From Mycobacterium sp. MS1601 (GTDB lineage Bacteria > Actinomycetota > Actinomycetes > Mycobacteriales > Mycobacteriaceae): a DNA stretch of 64,000 nucleotides. The stretch is from assembly GCF_001984215.1 (NCBI RefSeq), contig NZ_CP019420.1, positions 5,580,001-5,644,000 on the forward strand, read 5' to 3'. Made by a program: the position numbers and the translations under genes. The notes beneath the pieces are model-generated. The model saw only the letters and a list, made by a program, of their open reading frames with translations, was not told the DNA's origin and made no database searches. This document shows positions 10,096 to 18,963 of this stretch, in pieces. Positions within the stretch are counted from its first letter, which is position 1; every line of letters starts with the position of its first letter.

Positions 10096-10306
10096 CCGTC
10101 GCCGCCTCGGCGACCGGCCTGATTTGTTGTAGGCCGGCCCTGCCTCACCGGCTCCTCCGTCGCCGCCTCGGCGACCGGCCTGATTTGTTGCAGTCCGGCC
10201 CTGCCTCACCGGCTCCTCCGTCGCCGCCTCGGCGACCGGCCTAATCGGTTTGCAGTCCGGCCCTGCCTCACCGGCTCCTCCGTCGCCGCCTCGGCGACCG
10301 GCCTAA
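10096..10306. repeat. 61-bp tandem repeat array, 3.4 copies
   Basis: Copies begin at 10096, 10157, 10218 and 10280 (periods 61, 61, 62); the fourth stops after 27 bases, inside the end of the next gene. Each copy starts with GTCGCCG-CCT-CGGCGAC, a 7-bp stem with a 3-base loop, then CGGCCTGA or CGGCCTAA, a short variable AT-richer part and CCGGCCCTGCCTCACCGGCT. The array fills the 220 bases between two convergent stop codons. It looks like a VNTR/MIRU-type minisatellite, and the hairpins could act as serial transcription terminators for both flanking genes. Confidence 0.85.
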
Positions 10307-10839
10307 CCCGTCGGCTCGGCAGTCACCGTGACGGTCACGGTGGCTGTGGGAATCGCAGTTGTCGAGGACGTTGCCGTCGAGGAGCTGGACGTGGTCGGTG
10401 CCGTCGACGTCGAGGTGCCCTCAGCGGTGAAGCGTGGCTGCTCGTACTCCACCCAGGTGTCGCGATACACCACTTTGCCGTCCTCGGCGGTAACCAGCAG
10501 CTGCTGCGGTGTCACCGAATAGGTGGCGCCCTCGTTCTCCACCACAAAACCGCCGTCGGCGGCAGTGGCAGCAGCCTTGAGGCCCGCTTCGTCGCTCAGC
10601 CGTACGCCGCGATACTCGTAGCCGCCGGCAGGTGTGGTGCAGATGGCCACCAGCGAGCGGGTGGTCCGGCCGTAGGCGACGGCCAGTTGTGTGCTGTCGC
10701 AGTGTGCGTTGGTGCCGACGTAACCCTGCTCGTCGCTGGTGATGGTCGGCTCCGCCGTGGCGATTCCGGGCAGCAGCACCCCCGCGGTGAGCGCGGCGGC
10801 AGCTCCCGTCATTGCCAGCAGTTGACGGCCAGTGGGCAT
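10303..10839 (-). CDS. Secreted protein with Ser/Thr-rich tail
   Basis: A 178-residue exported protein of unknown function. Its signal peptide (MPTGRQLLAMTGAAAALTAG, cleavage near IATA-EPT) precedes a domain of about 110 residues with paired cysteines (NAHCDST, AICTTP), then a Ser/Thr/Val tail from about residue 140, possibly glycosylated. Start at ATG 10839 behind GGAGGGAAG; a longer in-frame start at 10881 is less likely. The stop codon lies in the last partial copy of the 61-bp repeat. Divergent from the secreted protein at 10977. Confidence 0.75.
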   Translation of the reverse strand: MPTGRQLLAMTGAAAALTAGVLLPGIATAEPTITSDEQGYVGTNAHCDSTQLAVAYGRTTRSLVAICTTPAGGYEYRGVRLSDEAGLKAAATAADGGFVVENEGATYSVTPQQLLVTAEDGKVVYRDTWVEYEQPRFTAEGTSTSTAPTTSSSSTATSSTTAIPTATVTVTVTAEPTG

Positions 10840-10976
10840 GGTTATGGCTTCCCTCCGTGGATGGTTTCTCAAGCAAACCACCCGGAGCAGCCAACACCTC
10901 GTTCATCACCTGGCGTTTCGCCGAAAGATCGACAAATCGCGGGGGTGCGGCGGCGCCGCCGGATTAGGCTCGGCGC

Positions 10977-11369
10977 ATGCGTGGACTGAGCATCGCCGCA
11001 GCTGCCGCTGTTTCTGCCCTGATTGCCGCCCCCACTGCCGGCGCGGTCCCCAATGACCCCGCGATCACGATGGCCGATGTCCCCAACATGGTCTTCGGCC
11101 CCGGCGTGCAGCTCAGCTACCAGTGCCACAGCTGGGAACGGTTCATCTTCGGTCGCAGTGACAACGGTCAGACGTACGCCTGCCACTACATCCCGAACCA
11201 GTGGCCCCCGGTCTACACCGGGTTCTGGGTGCATTCGCCACCGTTGTACGGCGTACAGGAGATCGGCGCTCCGTGCCCCAACTACCGCAGTGCCGCCGCA
11301 CAAACCGCCGACGGACTGGCACTGGAGTGCACCGAGTTCCGAGGCTGGCAGCAGGACTTCTACGCCTAG
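10977..11369 (+). CDS. Small secreted protein of unknown function
   Basis: A 130-residue protein with signal peptide MRGLSIAAAAAVSALIAAPT and cleavage near AGA-VPN. The mature part is aromatic-rich (SWERFIFGRS, NQWPPVYTGFWVHSPPLYG) and contains four cysteines, which could form two disulfides. No domain recognised. It ends 13 bases from the stop of the convergent nitronate monooxygenase gene. Confidence 0.7.
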   Translation: MRGLSIAAAAAVSALIAAPTAGAVPNDPAITMADVPNMVFGPGVQLSYQCHSWERFIFGRSDNGQTYACHYIPNQWPPVYTGFWVHSPPLYGVQEIGAPCPNYRSAAAQTADGLALECTEFRGWQQDFYA

Positions 11370-11382
11370 ACCGCCAGCCTCG

Positions 11383-12516
11383 TCAGACGCCCGCTGCCTC
11401 GTTGAGTTCGTTCAGCCGGCCCGTCGCCTCCAAGTACTCCTGAACCCAGCGCTCGATCACAGTCGACGTCTTCTCGACCTTCGTGAACTGCCCAACCACC
11501 TGACCGACGGGATTGAACGCCACGTCGACGGTCTCGTTCGGGTACTTGTGCGTGGCGGCGACGGCCAGCCCGGACACCATGAACTGCAGCGGCATGCCCA
11601 GTGGCTTCGGGTTCTCCGGCGCTTCCCACGCCTCGGTCCAGTCGTTGCGCAGCATGCGAGCGGGCTTCCCGGTGAAGGAGCGGCTGCGCACGGTGTCGCG
11701 GCTGCCCGCCTTGATATAGGCGGCCTGCTGCACCGGGGTGTTCTCAGCTTCTTCGACCATCAGCCACTGCGAACCGGTCCAGGCGCCCTGGGCGCCCAGC
11801 GCCAGCGCCGCGGCGATCTGCTGCCCGTTGCCTATGCCGCCCGCGGCCAGCACCGGAACCGGTGCCACCTCTTTGACCACCTGCGGCCACAGCACGATGG
11901 AACCCACCTCGCCGCTGTGCCCGCCGGCCTCGCCGCCCTGGGCGATGATGATGTCCACCCCGGCGTCTGCGTGCTTGCGGGCCTGCGACGGTGACCCGCA
12001 CAGTGCCGCCACCTGACGGCCCTCGGCATGGATGTGGTCGATCATGTCCTTCGGCGGGGTGCCCAGCGCATTGGCGATCAACGTCATCTTCGGGTGCTTG
12101 AGCGCGATCTCGACCTGCGGGGTGGCGGTGGCCTCGGTCCAGCCGAGCAGGCGCAGGGTGTTCTCGTTGTCCTCGGCGGTCAACGGCACTCCATGGTCGG
12201 TGAGTACCTTGCGGGCGAAGTCCAGATGCTCCTGGGGCACCATGTCGGCCAGCATCTTGCCCAGTTCGTCGGCCGACAGGTTGGAGTCCATGCCCTCGTA
12301 CTTGTTGGGGATCACGATGTCCACGCCGTAGGGGTGATCACCGATGTTCTCGTCGATCCAGTTCAGCTCGATCTCCAGCTGTTCGGGGCTGAAGCCGACC
12401 GCGCCCAGCACTCCGAACCCGCCGGCCTTGCTGACCGCCACCACCACGTCGCGGCAGTGGGTGAAGGCGAAGATGGGGAATTCGATGCCCAACGAATCGC
12501 AGAGAGAGGTGTGCAT
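11383..12516 (-). CDS. Nitronate monooxygenase-family flavoprotein, probably in sterol catabolism
   Basis: A 377-residue FMN-dependent TIM barrel of the 2-nitropropane dioxygenase / enoyl-ACP-reductase-like family. Family features include FPIFAFTHCRDVVVAVSKAG, GGFGVLGAV, GVDIIIAQGGEAGGHSGEVG, PVLAAGGIGNGQQIAAALAL and GAQGAWTGSQWL, which form the FMN phosphate site. In mycobacteria a related protein, IpdC, acts as a reductase in steroid-ring degradation. A perfect KstR-type box 33 bases upstream of the ATG makes a steroid role more likely than nitronate oxidation. The exact reaction is inference. Ribosome site AAGGAT. Confidence 0.8.
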   Translation of the reverse strand: MHTSLCDSLGIEFPIFAFTHCRDVVVAVSKAGGFGVLGAVGFSPEQLEIELNWIDENIGDHPYGVDIVIPNKYEGMDSNLSADELGKMLADMVPQEHLDFARKVLTDHGVPLTAEDNENTLRLLGWTEATATPQVEIALKHPKMTLIANALGTPPKDMIDHIHAEGRQVAALCGSPSQARKHADAGVDIIIAQGGEAGGHSGEVGSIVLWPQVVKEVAPVPVLAAGGIGNGQQIAAALALGAQGAWTGSQWLMVEEAENTPVQQAAYIKAGSRDTVRSRSFTGKPARMLRNDWTEAWEAPENPKPLGMPLQFMVSGLAVAATHKYPNETVDVAFNPVGQVVGQFTKVEKTSTVIERWVQEYLEATGRLNELNEAAGV

Positions 12517-12548
12517 GACGGAATCCTTGCTCGGGGCGGAGGGGAAAC

Positions 12549-12562
12549 TGAAACGTGTTCTA
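12549..12562. promoter_or_regulatory. KstR operator (perfect match)
   Basis: TGAAACGTGTTCTA matches TnnAACnnGTTnnA at every fixed position. The surrounding arms AACTGAAAC and GTTCTAGTT extend the palindrome with two mismatches. It lies 33 bases upstream of the ATG at 12516, a position suited to repression. The core is repeated at 8757 before cyp125. Confidence 0.7.
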
Positions 12563-12590
12563 GTTTAATACCCGGGGCCCGGCAGATGTG

Positions 12591-13568
12591 TCAGCGGGTC
12601 CCTTCCTCGGCGCGCTGCGCCACTGCGGCCACATTGGATTCGTCGACGAACGCCGGGCCGGTCAGCGTCGGCAGACCGCCGCCGATGACGTTGCGGTTGG
12701 ACAGGTACAACCACAGTGAATTCACCGCGAGGTAGCCCTGCAGGAACGGCTGCTGGTCCACCGCCCAGCCGATGGTGCCGCGCTCGACGGCGTCGATCAC
12801 GGCGGTGTTGGTGTCGAACGTGACGACTTTGGCATAACTGTTCGCCTCGCCTACGGCCTGTAGTGCGGTCAGAGCCACCGGCGCACCCAGGGTCAGAACC
12901 CGGTCGATCGACCGGTCCTGCTGCAGCTTGGTCACCAGGTCCGCTTTGACGGACTGAGGTCGAATCCCGTCGACATAGAGCCGCTGCACCGGCCCGCCGA
13001 AGGTGTCGTCGACGCCGTCGCAGCGTGACTCCAGCCCGACGTGCCCGTGCACCTGCAGGACGCAGAGCACATTGACGGCACCTTCGTGTTGCAGGCGCCT
13101 GCCGACATCCTGCCCGGCCACCAGGTCATCCTGACCGAAGTAGGCGATGGCACCCAGGTCGCGCCATGCGCCGATGCCGGTGTTGACGGCTACCACCGGG
13201 ACGCCGGAACTCACCGCGCGGCGCACCGCCGGCGCCATCGCGGCCGGATCGGCCAGCGTGACGGCGATACCGGCGACGCCCTGTTTCACCGCGTCGTCGA
13301 CCTGGCGAGCCTGCATCGCGGAGTCGGGATCATGGCTGTACCGCAGTTCGATGCCGTCCTTGTCGGCTGCTGCTTGAGCACCACGGCGCACCAGGTCCCA
13401 GAACGTGTCCCCGGGCGGTTGATGGGTGACCAGAGCGACCGTCGGACGGGGTACTGGCGGTGCCTGCGATGCAGGCTCGGCTCCCCGTCCTGCGCAGGCG
13501 GCCAGGGAGGCGACCAGCACCATCGCCGCCGCCAGAGCGGCGCAGCGTCGAGGGGTGTGCGGGCGCAT
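12591..13568 (-). CDS. Sugar ABC-type solute-binding lipoprotein, orphan
   Basis: A 325-residue periplasmic-binding protein of the ribose/LacI-like type I fold. After a lipoprotein signal with lipobox LAAC (LVASLAACAGRG), it shows TVALVTHQPPGDTFWDLVRR, GVAGIAVTLADPAAMAPAV and SGVPVVAVNTG, the usual sugar-binding pattern, and a C-terminal DQQPFLQGYLAVNSLWLYL. No permease or ATPase gene is adjacent, so it may serve a transporter elsewhere or act as a sensor. Start at ATG 13568; in-frame starts further upstream would put about ten extra residues before the signal peptide. Confidence 0.8.
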   Translation of the reverse strand: MRPHTPRRCAALAAAMVLVASLAACAGRGAEPASQAPPVPRPTVALVTHQPPGDTFWDLVRRGAQAAADKDGIELRYSHDPDSAMQARQVDDAVKQGVAGIAVTLADPAAMAPAVRRAVSSGVPVVAVNTGIGAWRDLGAIAYFGQDDLVAGQDVGRRLQHEGAVNVLCVLQVHGHVGLESRCDGVDDTFGGPVQRLYVDGIRPQSVKADLVTKLQQDRSIDRVLTLGAPVALTALQAVGEANSYAKVVTFDTNTAVIDAVERGTIGWAVDQQPFLQGYLAVNSLWLYLSNRNVIGGGLPTLTGPAFVDESNVAAVAQRAEEGTR

Positions 13569-13650
13569 GTTCTCAGTGTCGACCTCCCGCGCGCACATGT
13601 TCTGGCAAATCGCGAACCCCGAGCGCCCGAATGCTGATTACTCTTGCGGC

Positions 13651-14316
13651 ATGACTGACCAAGACATCGCCACGACGCGGCGTGAGATCTCCAAAGCTCT
13701 ATTGACGGCTCTGGACCGACGCCACGAGGTACTCGACGTGATCGTCGACGCCGAAGACCACCCTGCGGCGGTTGCCAAGATCGCCGAACTGCTGGGGATC
13801 TCCGTCCGTGGCGCAGAGGCGGTGGCGGGCCTGTCCTTCGACCGGCTGACCCGGCAGTCGCGCCGCACCATCGCCAAGGAACTCGAGGACGTCAGCAGCC
13901 AGCTCACCTTCACCCTCGGTGAGCGGCCGGCCAGCCTGGATGAGAGCCTCACCCTGCGACCGTTCGACGGCGACATCGACCGCGACATCTTCGCCGCCAG
14001 GACCCAGGACATCGGTTCGGCCGGCGATGGTTCCGGTGCGCCCGCCGCGGGTCTGGACGACGAGATCGGGGCTGCGCTGGCGCGGGTGCGCGCCGAGGAG
14101 GCCGCCTGGTTCGTGGCGCTGGAAGGCGCGGAGAAGGTCGGGATGACGTTCGGTGAGCTGCTCGACGGCGAGGTCAACGTCCGCATCTGGATCCACCCCG
14201 ACCACCGCAAGAAGGGCTACGGCACCGCCGCACTGCGGCGTTGTCGCAGCGAGATGGCCGCCTACTTCCCGGCCGTGCCGATGGTGGTCCGGGCGCCGGG
14301 AGTTGCGCCGCGGTAG
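13651..14316 (+). CDS. GyrA-like helical domain fused to GNAT acetyltransferase
   Basis: A 221-residue protein in two parts. Residues 1-85 (REISKALLTALDRRHEVLDV, then AVAGLSFDRLTRQSRRTIAK) strongly resemble the coiled-coil part of DNA gyrase subunit A just before its C-terminal domain, where ALD..DEVI and RL..L...R..I..E recur. Residues about 140-221 look like a GNAT fold: AAWFVALEGAEKVGMTFGEL, then the acetyl-CoA loop WIHPDHRKKGYGTAALRRCR. Acceptor unknown. It could modify gyrase or DNA-bound proteins, which is speculation. 19 bases before cinA, same strand, so probably co-transcribed. ATG 13651 chosen from the domain start. Confidence 0.75.
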   Translation: MTDQDIATTRREISKALLTALDRRHEVLDVIVDAEDHPAAVAKIAELLGISVRGAEAVAGLSFDRLTRQSRRTIAKELEDVSSQLTFTLGERPASLDESLTLRPFDGDIDRDIFAARTQDIGSAGDGSGAPAAGLDDEIGAALARVRAEEAAWFVALEGAEKVGMTFGELLDGEVNVRIWIHPDHRKKGYGTAALRRCRSEMAAYFPAVPMVVRAPGVAPR

Positions 14317-14335
14317 CCCTGCGTAGGCTCGCTGC

Positions 14336-15601
14336 GTGACAGTACGCGCGGGCATCGTGGTGACGGGGACGGAAGTGCTGACGGGGCGGGTGCAGGACCG
14401 CAACGGGCCCTGGCTGGCCGACCGGTTGCTCGAACTCGGCGTGGAGCTGGCCCACATCACGCTGTGCGGTGACCGTCCCGACGACATCGAGGCCCAGCTG
14501 CGGTTCCTGGCCGCAGAAGGCGTGGATCTGATCATCACCAGCGGAGGCCTTGGCCCCACCGCCGACGATATGACCGTGGCGGTGGTGGCCGAATTCTGCG
14601 GACGTGACCTTGTCCTCGATGCCGGCCTCGAGGACACCATCGCGGGCATCCTGCGCAGGCTGGGCGCCGCCCGCGGTCGCACGGTGGACTTCGAGTCCGT
14701 GATGGCCGCCAATCGCAAGCAGGCGCTGGTGCCCGCGGGTGCCGCCATTCTGCAACCGGTGGGCACCGCGCCTGGCGTGGTGGTGACCGGTAGCCCCACG
14801 GTGGTCGTATTGCCCGGGCCGCCAAGGGAATTGCAGTCCATGTGGCGCACCGCGGTGCAGACTCCGGAACTGCAGCAAGCCATCGCCGGGCGTACCCACT
14901 ACGAGCAGGCGACGGTTCGGATGTTCGGGCTGCCGGAGTCCGACCTGGCCGAGACCCTGCGCGTTGCCGAGACACGGGTCGACGGTTTCGACAACCTGGA
15001 GATCACCACCTGCCTGCGCCGCGGCGAACTGGAGATCGTCACACGATTTGAGCCTGAGGCCGCACCGGTCTATGCCGCGCTGCTCGAGGTGCTCCTGGAC
15101 AGGCATCCTGGCGAGGTGTTCTCCACCGACGGCGCTCTGGTCGACGAGCAGGTGGCCGCGGCGCTGGCTGGTCGCACCATAGCCACCGCCGAATCCTGTA
15201 CCGCGGGACTACTGGCGGCCAGGCTGGCTGACCAACCCGGCTGCTCGGCGTATCTGCTGGGTTCTGTGGTGGCCTATGCAAATTCCGCGAAAACTGAACT
15301 GCTGCAGGTGGATCCAGCTTTGATCGCCGAACACGGCGCGGTGTCCGAGCCGGTGGCCGAAGCGATGGCGACGGGTGCACTGACCCGCTTCGGCGCCGAT
15401 ACCGCCGTGGCCATCACCGGTATCGCAGGCCCCGGCGGCGGCACCGAGGACAAGCCCGTCGGCACGGTCTGTTTCAGCGTGCAGGCCGCCGACGGACGCG
15501 GGCGCACCGTGACCAGGCTGCTGCCGGGTGATCGTGCCGACGTCCGGGAACGCTCGACCACCATCGCATTGCACCTACTGCGGCAACTGCTCATCCCATA
15601 A
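14336..15601 (+). CDS. cinA: CinA family protein
   Basis: A 421-residue competence/damage-inducible protein. The N-terminal MoCF/molybdopterin-binding-like domain ([43 protein letters not shown]) has ADP-ribose or NADH pyrophosphatase activity in homologues. The C-terminal CinA domain ([36 protein letters not shown]) is NMN deamidase-like. Together they point to pyridine-nucleotide recycling; mycobacterial CinA has also been linked to drug tolerance. GTG start. The last 27 bases overlap the end of the convergent hydrolase gene. Confidence 0.9.
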   Translation: MTVRAGIVVTGTEVLTGRVQDRNGPWLADRLLELGVELAHITLCGDRPDDIEAQLRFLAAEGVDLIITSGGLGPTADDMTVAVVAEFCGRDLVLDAGLEDTIAGILRRLGAARGRTVDFESVMAANRKQALVPAGAAILQPVGTAPGVVVTGSPTVVVLPGPPRELQSMWRTAVQTPELQQAIAGRTHYEQATVRMFGLPESDLAETLRVAETRVDGFDNLEITTCLRRGELEIVTRFEPEAAPVYAALLEVLLDRHPGEVFSTDGALVDEQVAAALAGRTIATAESCTAGLLAARLADQPGCSAYLLGSVVAYANSAKTELLQVDPALIAEHGAVSEPVAEAMATGALTRFGADTAVAITGIAGPGGGTEDKPVGTVCFSVQAADGRGRTVTRLLPGDRADVRERSTTIALHLLRQLLIP

Positions 15602-16489
15602 CGCCAGCATGGCGCGCAGGATGTCCTCGGCGCGCCCCAGTCCGGCCAGGTGGCTTTCGCCGGCCAGCGGGAACATCTGTGCGTCAGGCAGTCGGGACAC
15701 CACGTGCTGGCCGTGCGCGAACGGCACGATGTGGTCCAAGGCGCCGTGCCACCACCGCACCGGGACCTTCACCTCGTCGAGCCGGAAACCCCAGTCCCTG
15801 GCGAACACGACGACGTCGGCGAACGGGGCGGCGAGTTGTTTGCGACTGCCGTTGAGCAGGTCGTCGAGGAACATCGCGCGGAACTCGGGGCGCACCAGCA
15901 GCCTGCGGTCGGCTTCCGGTGACACCCGGGCGTAGGCATACAGCGCGGGAGTGGCGACCGGACGGATCACCTGGATCAACGCGGTGGCCGCGATCCGCAG
16001 TGGGAACCCGGCCAATTCGATCAATGGGGCCACGGCGGACCCGAATCCCATCACCCCGCCACCGATGGCGTCCGGACCGACAGTCGGGGCCACCCCACCG
16101 AGCACTCCGGCCGCCACGACGCGGTCGGGCAGCGCCGCCGCGCAGCCCAAGGTGTACGGCCCGCCGCCGGACAGACCGACGACGACGAACTTGTCGATGC
16201 CCAGGACGTCGGCGATGGTCGCCAGGTCATAGGCGAACTCACCGACATTGGCGTACTGGAACGGGGTGGAGCTGCCGATGCCGGGCCGGTCGATGCCGAT
16301 CAGCCGGATGCCCTGCTGTTCGGCGAACACCCGTGCCTCCTTCGGGATCTGGCGCCGGGCTCCCGGCGTGCCGTGCAGCCAGAAGACAGCGCGCCCCTGC
16401 GGGTCGCCGAACTCGGCGAAGCCGATCTGCCGCCAGGTGTCGACGGCGATGTTGCCCTCCAGCTTGGGGCGTTCGATCGCGGGAACCAT
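15575..16489 (-). CDS. Alpha/beta hydrolase
   Basis: A 304-residue hydrolase. [13 protein letters not shown] is the oxyanion-hole region, [15 protein letters not shown] holds the nucleophile Ser, [11 protein letters not shown] the acid Asp and LAGESHLAG the catalytic His. A cap region lies between about 150 and 240. Substrate unknown. Start at ATG 16489: upstream in the same frame there is only sequence antisense-like to the amidase. Its 3' end overlaps cinA tail-to-tail by 27 bases, so each transcript reads into the other. Confidence 0.8.
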   Translation of the reverse strand: MVPAIERPKLEGNIAVDTWRQIGFAEFGDPQGRAVFWLHGTPGARRQIPKEARVFAEQQGIRLIGIDRPGIGSSTPFQYANVGEFAYDLATIADVLGIDKFVVVGLSGGGPYTLGCAAALPDRVVAAGVLGGVAPTVGPDAIGGGVMGFGSAVAPLIELAGFPLRIAATALIQVIRPVATPALYAYARVSPEADRRLLVRPEFRAMFLDDLLNGSRKQLAAPFADVVVFARDWGFRLDEVKVPVRWWHGALDHIVPFAHGQHVVSRLPDAQMFPLAGESHLAGLGRAEDILRAMLALWDEQLPQ

Positions 16490-16530
16490 CCGCAAAGTGT
16501 CGCACGCAACAGTTTGATGCCGGACGTGCT

Positions 16531-17979
16531 TCAGGCCAGGTCGGAGCCCACCCAAGCGGCGGGCCTGCGGTCCGCCCACGGCGCAGCCAGTTCCAGCTGG
16601 GCGGCCAATTGCAGCAGCACGGTTTCGCCGGGCGCCATGAGTTGCACGCCGATCGGCAGACCGTCGGTGGTGGTGCCCAGCGGTAGTGAAATCGCGGCCC
16701 AGCCGGTGACATTGCCCAGCGAGGTCCAGCCGGTGGTGGCGAATTCGACGTCGAAGAAGGCCCGGGTACTGCCCCGCGGCTGATCCAGATGCGCGTACCC
16801 GGGTGGGGGAGTCAGCAGGGTCGGGACCAACAGCACGTCGTGATTGCGCATACCGTCGGCGAAGCGCCGGGTCTGCGCGTGCACTGCGCTGATGGCGCCG
16901 GCGTAGCGGAGGCCACTGGTGGTGAATCCCTCGCGCACCATCTCCCAGGTGCTGGGCTCGAACTCGTTCTCGTGGGGTTCGCGGCCCAGGACCTCGGTGG
17001 CCAGCGCGTGCAGCTGGGCGTTGCTGACGGTGTGCAGTACGGCGATCGCGTCGGCCACCGCATCCGCGTCGATGTGCGGAGCGCCCTGGTCGACGTGATG
17101 GCCCAGGTTCTCGAGCAGCCGCGCGGTGTTCTCGACCGCGGCCACCACCTGCGGATCGGTGGCGGGTCCGGGGAAAGGCGAGGCGGTGGACATCAACACC
17201 CGCACACCGGTGACCGGCTGCCCTACAGCGTCCAGGAAACCGATGGCGGGCAGGGGAGCGGTGTACGGGTCGCCCGGCGCTGCTCCGGTGATGGTGTCCA
17301 GCAGCGCCGCGCTGTCGCGTACGGTGCGGGTCAGTGCATGGCCGTTGACCAGGCCTTCGAGGGCGTGGCCGCCGTCGGGGGCGAAAGAGGCTCGGCCTCG
17401 GCGGGGTTTGAGGCCGACGAGGCCGCAGCAGGAGGCGGGCACCCGGATGGAGCCGGTACCGTCGCCGCCGGAGGCCGCAGGGACCACCCCGGCGGCCACG
17501 GCCGCGGCCGAACCGCCGCTGGATCCGCCAGGAGTGATGGCCGCAGACCAAGGATTGACGGTCGGTCCGAACAACGACGGTTCGGTGGTGCAGTGGTTGC
17601 CCCACTCCGGGGTATTGGTCTTGCCGAACACCACCAGCCCCGCGTCGAGATAACGCTGCACCACCCACGAGGTATCGGTGGCGACGTGGTTGCGTAGCGC
17701 ACGGGAGCCCATGGCCTCAGGCGTTCCGGCCAAGGACGCGCCAAGATCCTTGAGTAGGAAAGGAACCCCGGCCAATGGTCCTTGCGCGGTCAGGTTCGCG
17801 GCCTGCTCACGTCCCCGGTCGAACAGATCGGTGATCACCGCGTTGAGGCCGCGGGCGGCCTCCAGCCGCAGCACCGCCGCCTCGAGGAGTTCTGCAGCGG
17901 TCAGATCGCCCGCGGCCACCAGTTCCGCCTGGCCCAGCGCATCCACGGAGGCCAGTTCGAAGGCAGATCGGGTGTCCAT
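16531..17979 (-). CDS. Amidase (amidase-signature family)
   Basis: A 482-residue amidase-signature enzyme that hydrolyses a carboxamide through a Ser-cisSer-Lys triad. VPFLLKDLGASLAGTPEA carries the Lys, TPGGSSGGSAAAVAAGVVP the Gly/Ser-rich signature and GGDGTGSIRVPASCCGLVGL the nucleophile Ser. Length is normal. Its ATG overlaps the stop of the HadC-like gene as TGATG, so the two are translationally coupled; this fixes the start at 17979. The natural substrate is not evident. Confidence 0.87.
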   Translation of the reverse strand: MDTRSAFELASVDALGQAELVAAGDLTAAELLEAAVLRLEAARGLNAVITDLFDRGREQAANLTAQGPLAGVPFLLKDLGASLAGTPEAMGSRALRNHVATDTSWVVQRYLDAGLVVFGKTNTPEWGNHCTTEPSLFGPTVNPWSAAITPGGSSGGSAAAVAAGVVPAASGGDGTGSIRVPASCCGLVGLKPRRGRASFAPDGGHALEGLVNGHALTRTVRDSAALLDTITGAAPGDPYTAPLPAIGFLDAVGQPVTGVRVLMSTASPFPGPATDPQVVAAVENTARLLENLGHHVDQGAPHIDADAVADAIAVLHTVSNAQLHALATEVLGREPHENEFEPSTWEMVREGFTTSGLRYAGAISAVHAQTRRFADGMRNHDVLLVPTLLTPPPGYAHLDQPRGSTRAFFDVEFATTGWTSLGNVTGWAAISLPLGTTTDGLPIGVQLMAPGETVLLQLAAQLELAAPWADRRPAAWVGSDLA

Positions 17980-18464
17980 CAGGAGGAGGCACCTACCGAC
18001 ATCTTGATCTGGGTGGAGTTGTCGCCCTGCTGGCCCATCAGTGTGGTGTAGGCCTCCATCACCACTTCGCCGGCGTCGTTGGTGCACACGTTGCGGGTGA
18101 CCACGATGTCGGCACCGAACCGCTCGTCGACGGAGTCGATCTCCAGTCGGGCGTTGAGTTTGTCACCGGCCAGGATCGGCTTGTGGAACACGAAGCGCTG
18201 GTCCACCTGCACGATGCGCATGGTCTCCATGCCGACGTCGACGTGTTTGAAGAAGTCCTGCTGTACCAGCAGGGCGAAAATCGCCGTGAACGTCGGCGGT
18301 GCCACCAGGTCGGCATGGCCGAGCTCGTGCGCGGCCGCCTCGTCATAACTCGCCGGATCCTCGGCTTTGACCGCCTTGGCGTACTCGCGCACCTTTTCTC
18401 GGCCGACCACATAGTGATCGGGGTAGGTGTGCACCATGTTTCGGATATCGGTCTTGAGTGCCAC
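17979..18464 (-). CDS. HadC-like (3R)-hydroxyacyl dehydratase subunit
   Basis: A 161-residue hot-dog-fold protein close to HadC of the mycolic-acid FAS-II dehydratase (VALKTDIRNMVHTYPDHYVV, FFKHVDVGMETMRIVQVDQR, FGADIVVTRN, EVVMEAYTTLMGQQGD). HadA and HadC are substrate-binding subunits that lack the catalytic residues and need HadB, which is not encoded nearby. It is coupled to an amidase instead, so this is a paralogue with a different job, or it borrows HadB from elsewhere. GTG 18464 sits behind GGAGGACC. Confidence 0.82.
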   Translation of the reverse strand: MALKTDIRNMVHTYPDHYVVGREKVREYAKAVKAEDPASYDEAAAHELGHADLVAPPTFTAIFALLVQQDFFKHVDVGMETMRIVQVDQRFVFHKPILAGDKLNARLEIDSVDERFGADIVVTRNVCTNDAGEVVMEAYTTLMGQQGDNSTQIKMSVGASS

Positions 18465-18626
18465 GGCGGGTCCTCCGTCCTGGGAAGGAATAGTGAAGCG
18501 GGGCTCGGCAACGAGCTGGGATCCACGATATTCACCCGCGGGATTTCGGCAAATCGTCGGCACTCGCGGCGATCGGCGTTCGACAACATCGCCTGGGAGA
18601 ACTCCTCGATTCGACCCCGCGGCGGT

Positions 18627-18866
18627 CTACGGCGAGAAGCTTTTCGCCACAGCCTGATTGCGTGAATCCGCGTACCGGGAAGTCAGCAGCAGTGCGATGA
18701 TCACGTCCACCGCTGTGATCACCAGGCCCGCGTAGTACATCCACTTGATCGTCGGATCGGGCTGTGCGGCGAAGAACACGATCAAGAAGATCGGGCCCAC
18801 GATCCCGCAGACGAACACCGCCAGCTGCACGCGCATGTACAGCCACACGATGTTCAGCAGGCTCAC
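18627..18866 (-). CDS. Small two-helix membrane protein
   Basis: About 79 residues with two hydrophobic helices (LAVFVCGIVGPIFLIVFFAA and YYAGLVITAVDVIIALLLTS) and a polar tail ending RNQAVAKSFSP. Start taken at GTG 18866 because it places SLLNIVWLYMRVQ directly before the first helix; longer starts reach 19157 but run into the antisense of the lipoprotein gene. Function unknown. The 160 bases between this gene and the HadC-like gene show nothing recognisable. Confidence 0.6.
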   Translation of the reverse strand: MSLLNIVWLYMRVQLAVFVCGIVGPIFLIVFFAAQPDPTIKWMYYAGLVITAVDVIIALLLTSRYADSRNQAVAKSFSP

Positions 18867-18963
18867 TGCCAGAGCATAACTTGGGATCGGTAGCGGTTCA
18901 CGGGATCTGTACTTGCAACACGTCGGCGCCACAGGGGCGACGACGAACGAAGGGAATGACCCG

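Noticed and set aside
15575..17668. A 697-codon open frame on the minus strand spanning the hydrolase and amidase
   Set aside because: Only its last 304 codons show a protein family; the upstream part is Arg/Pro-rich out-of-frame reading of the amidase gene.
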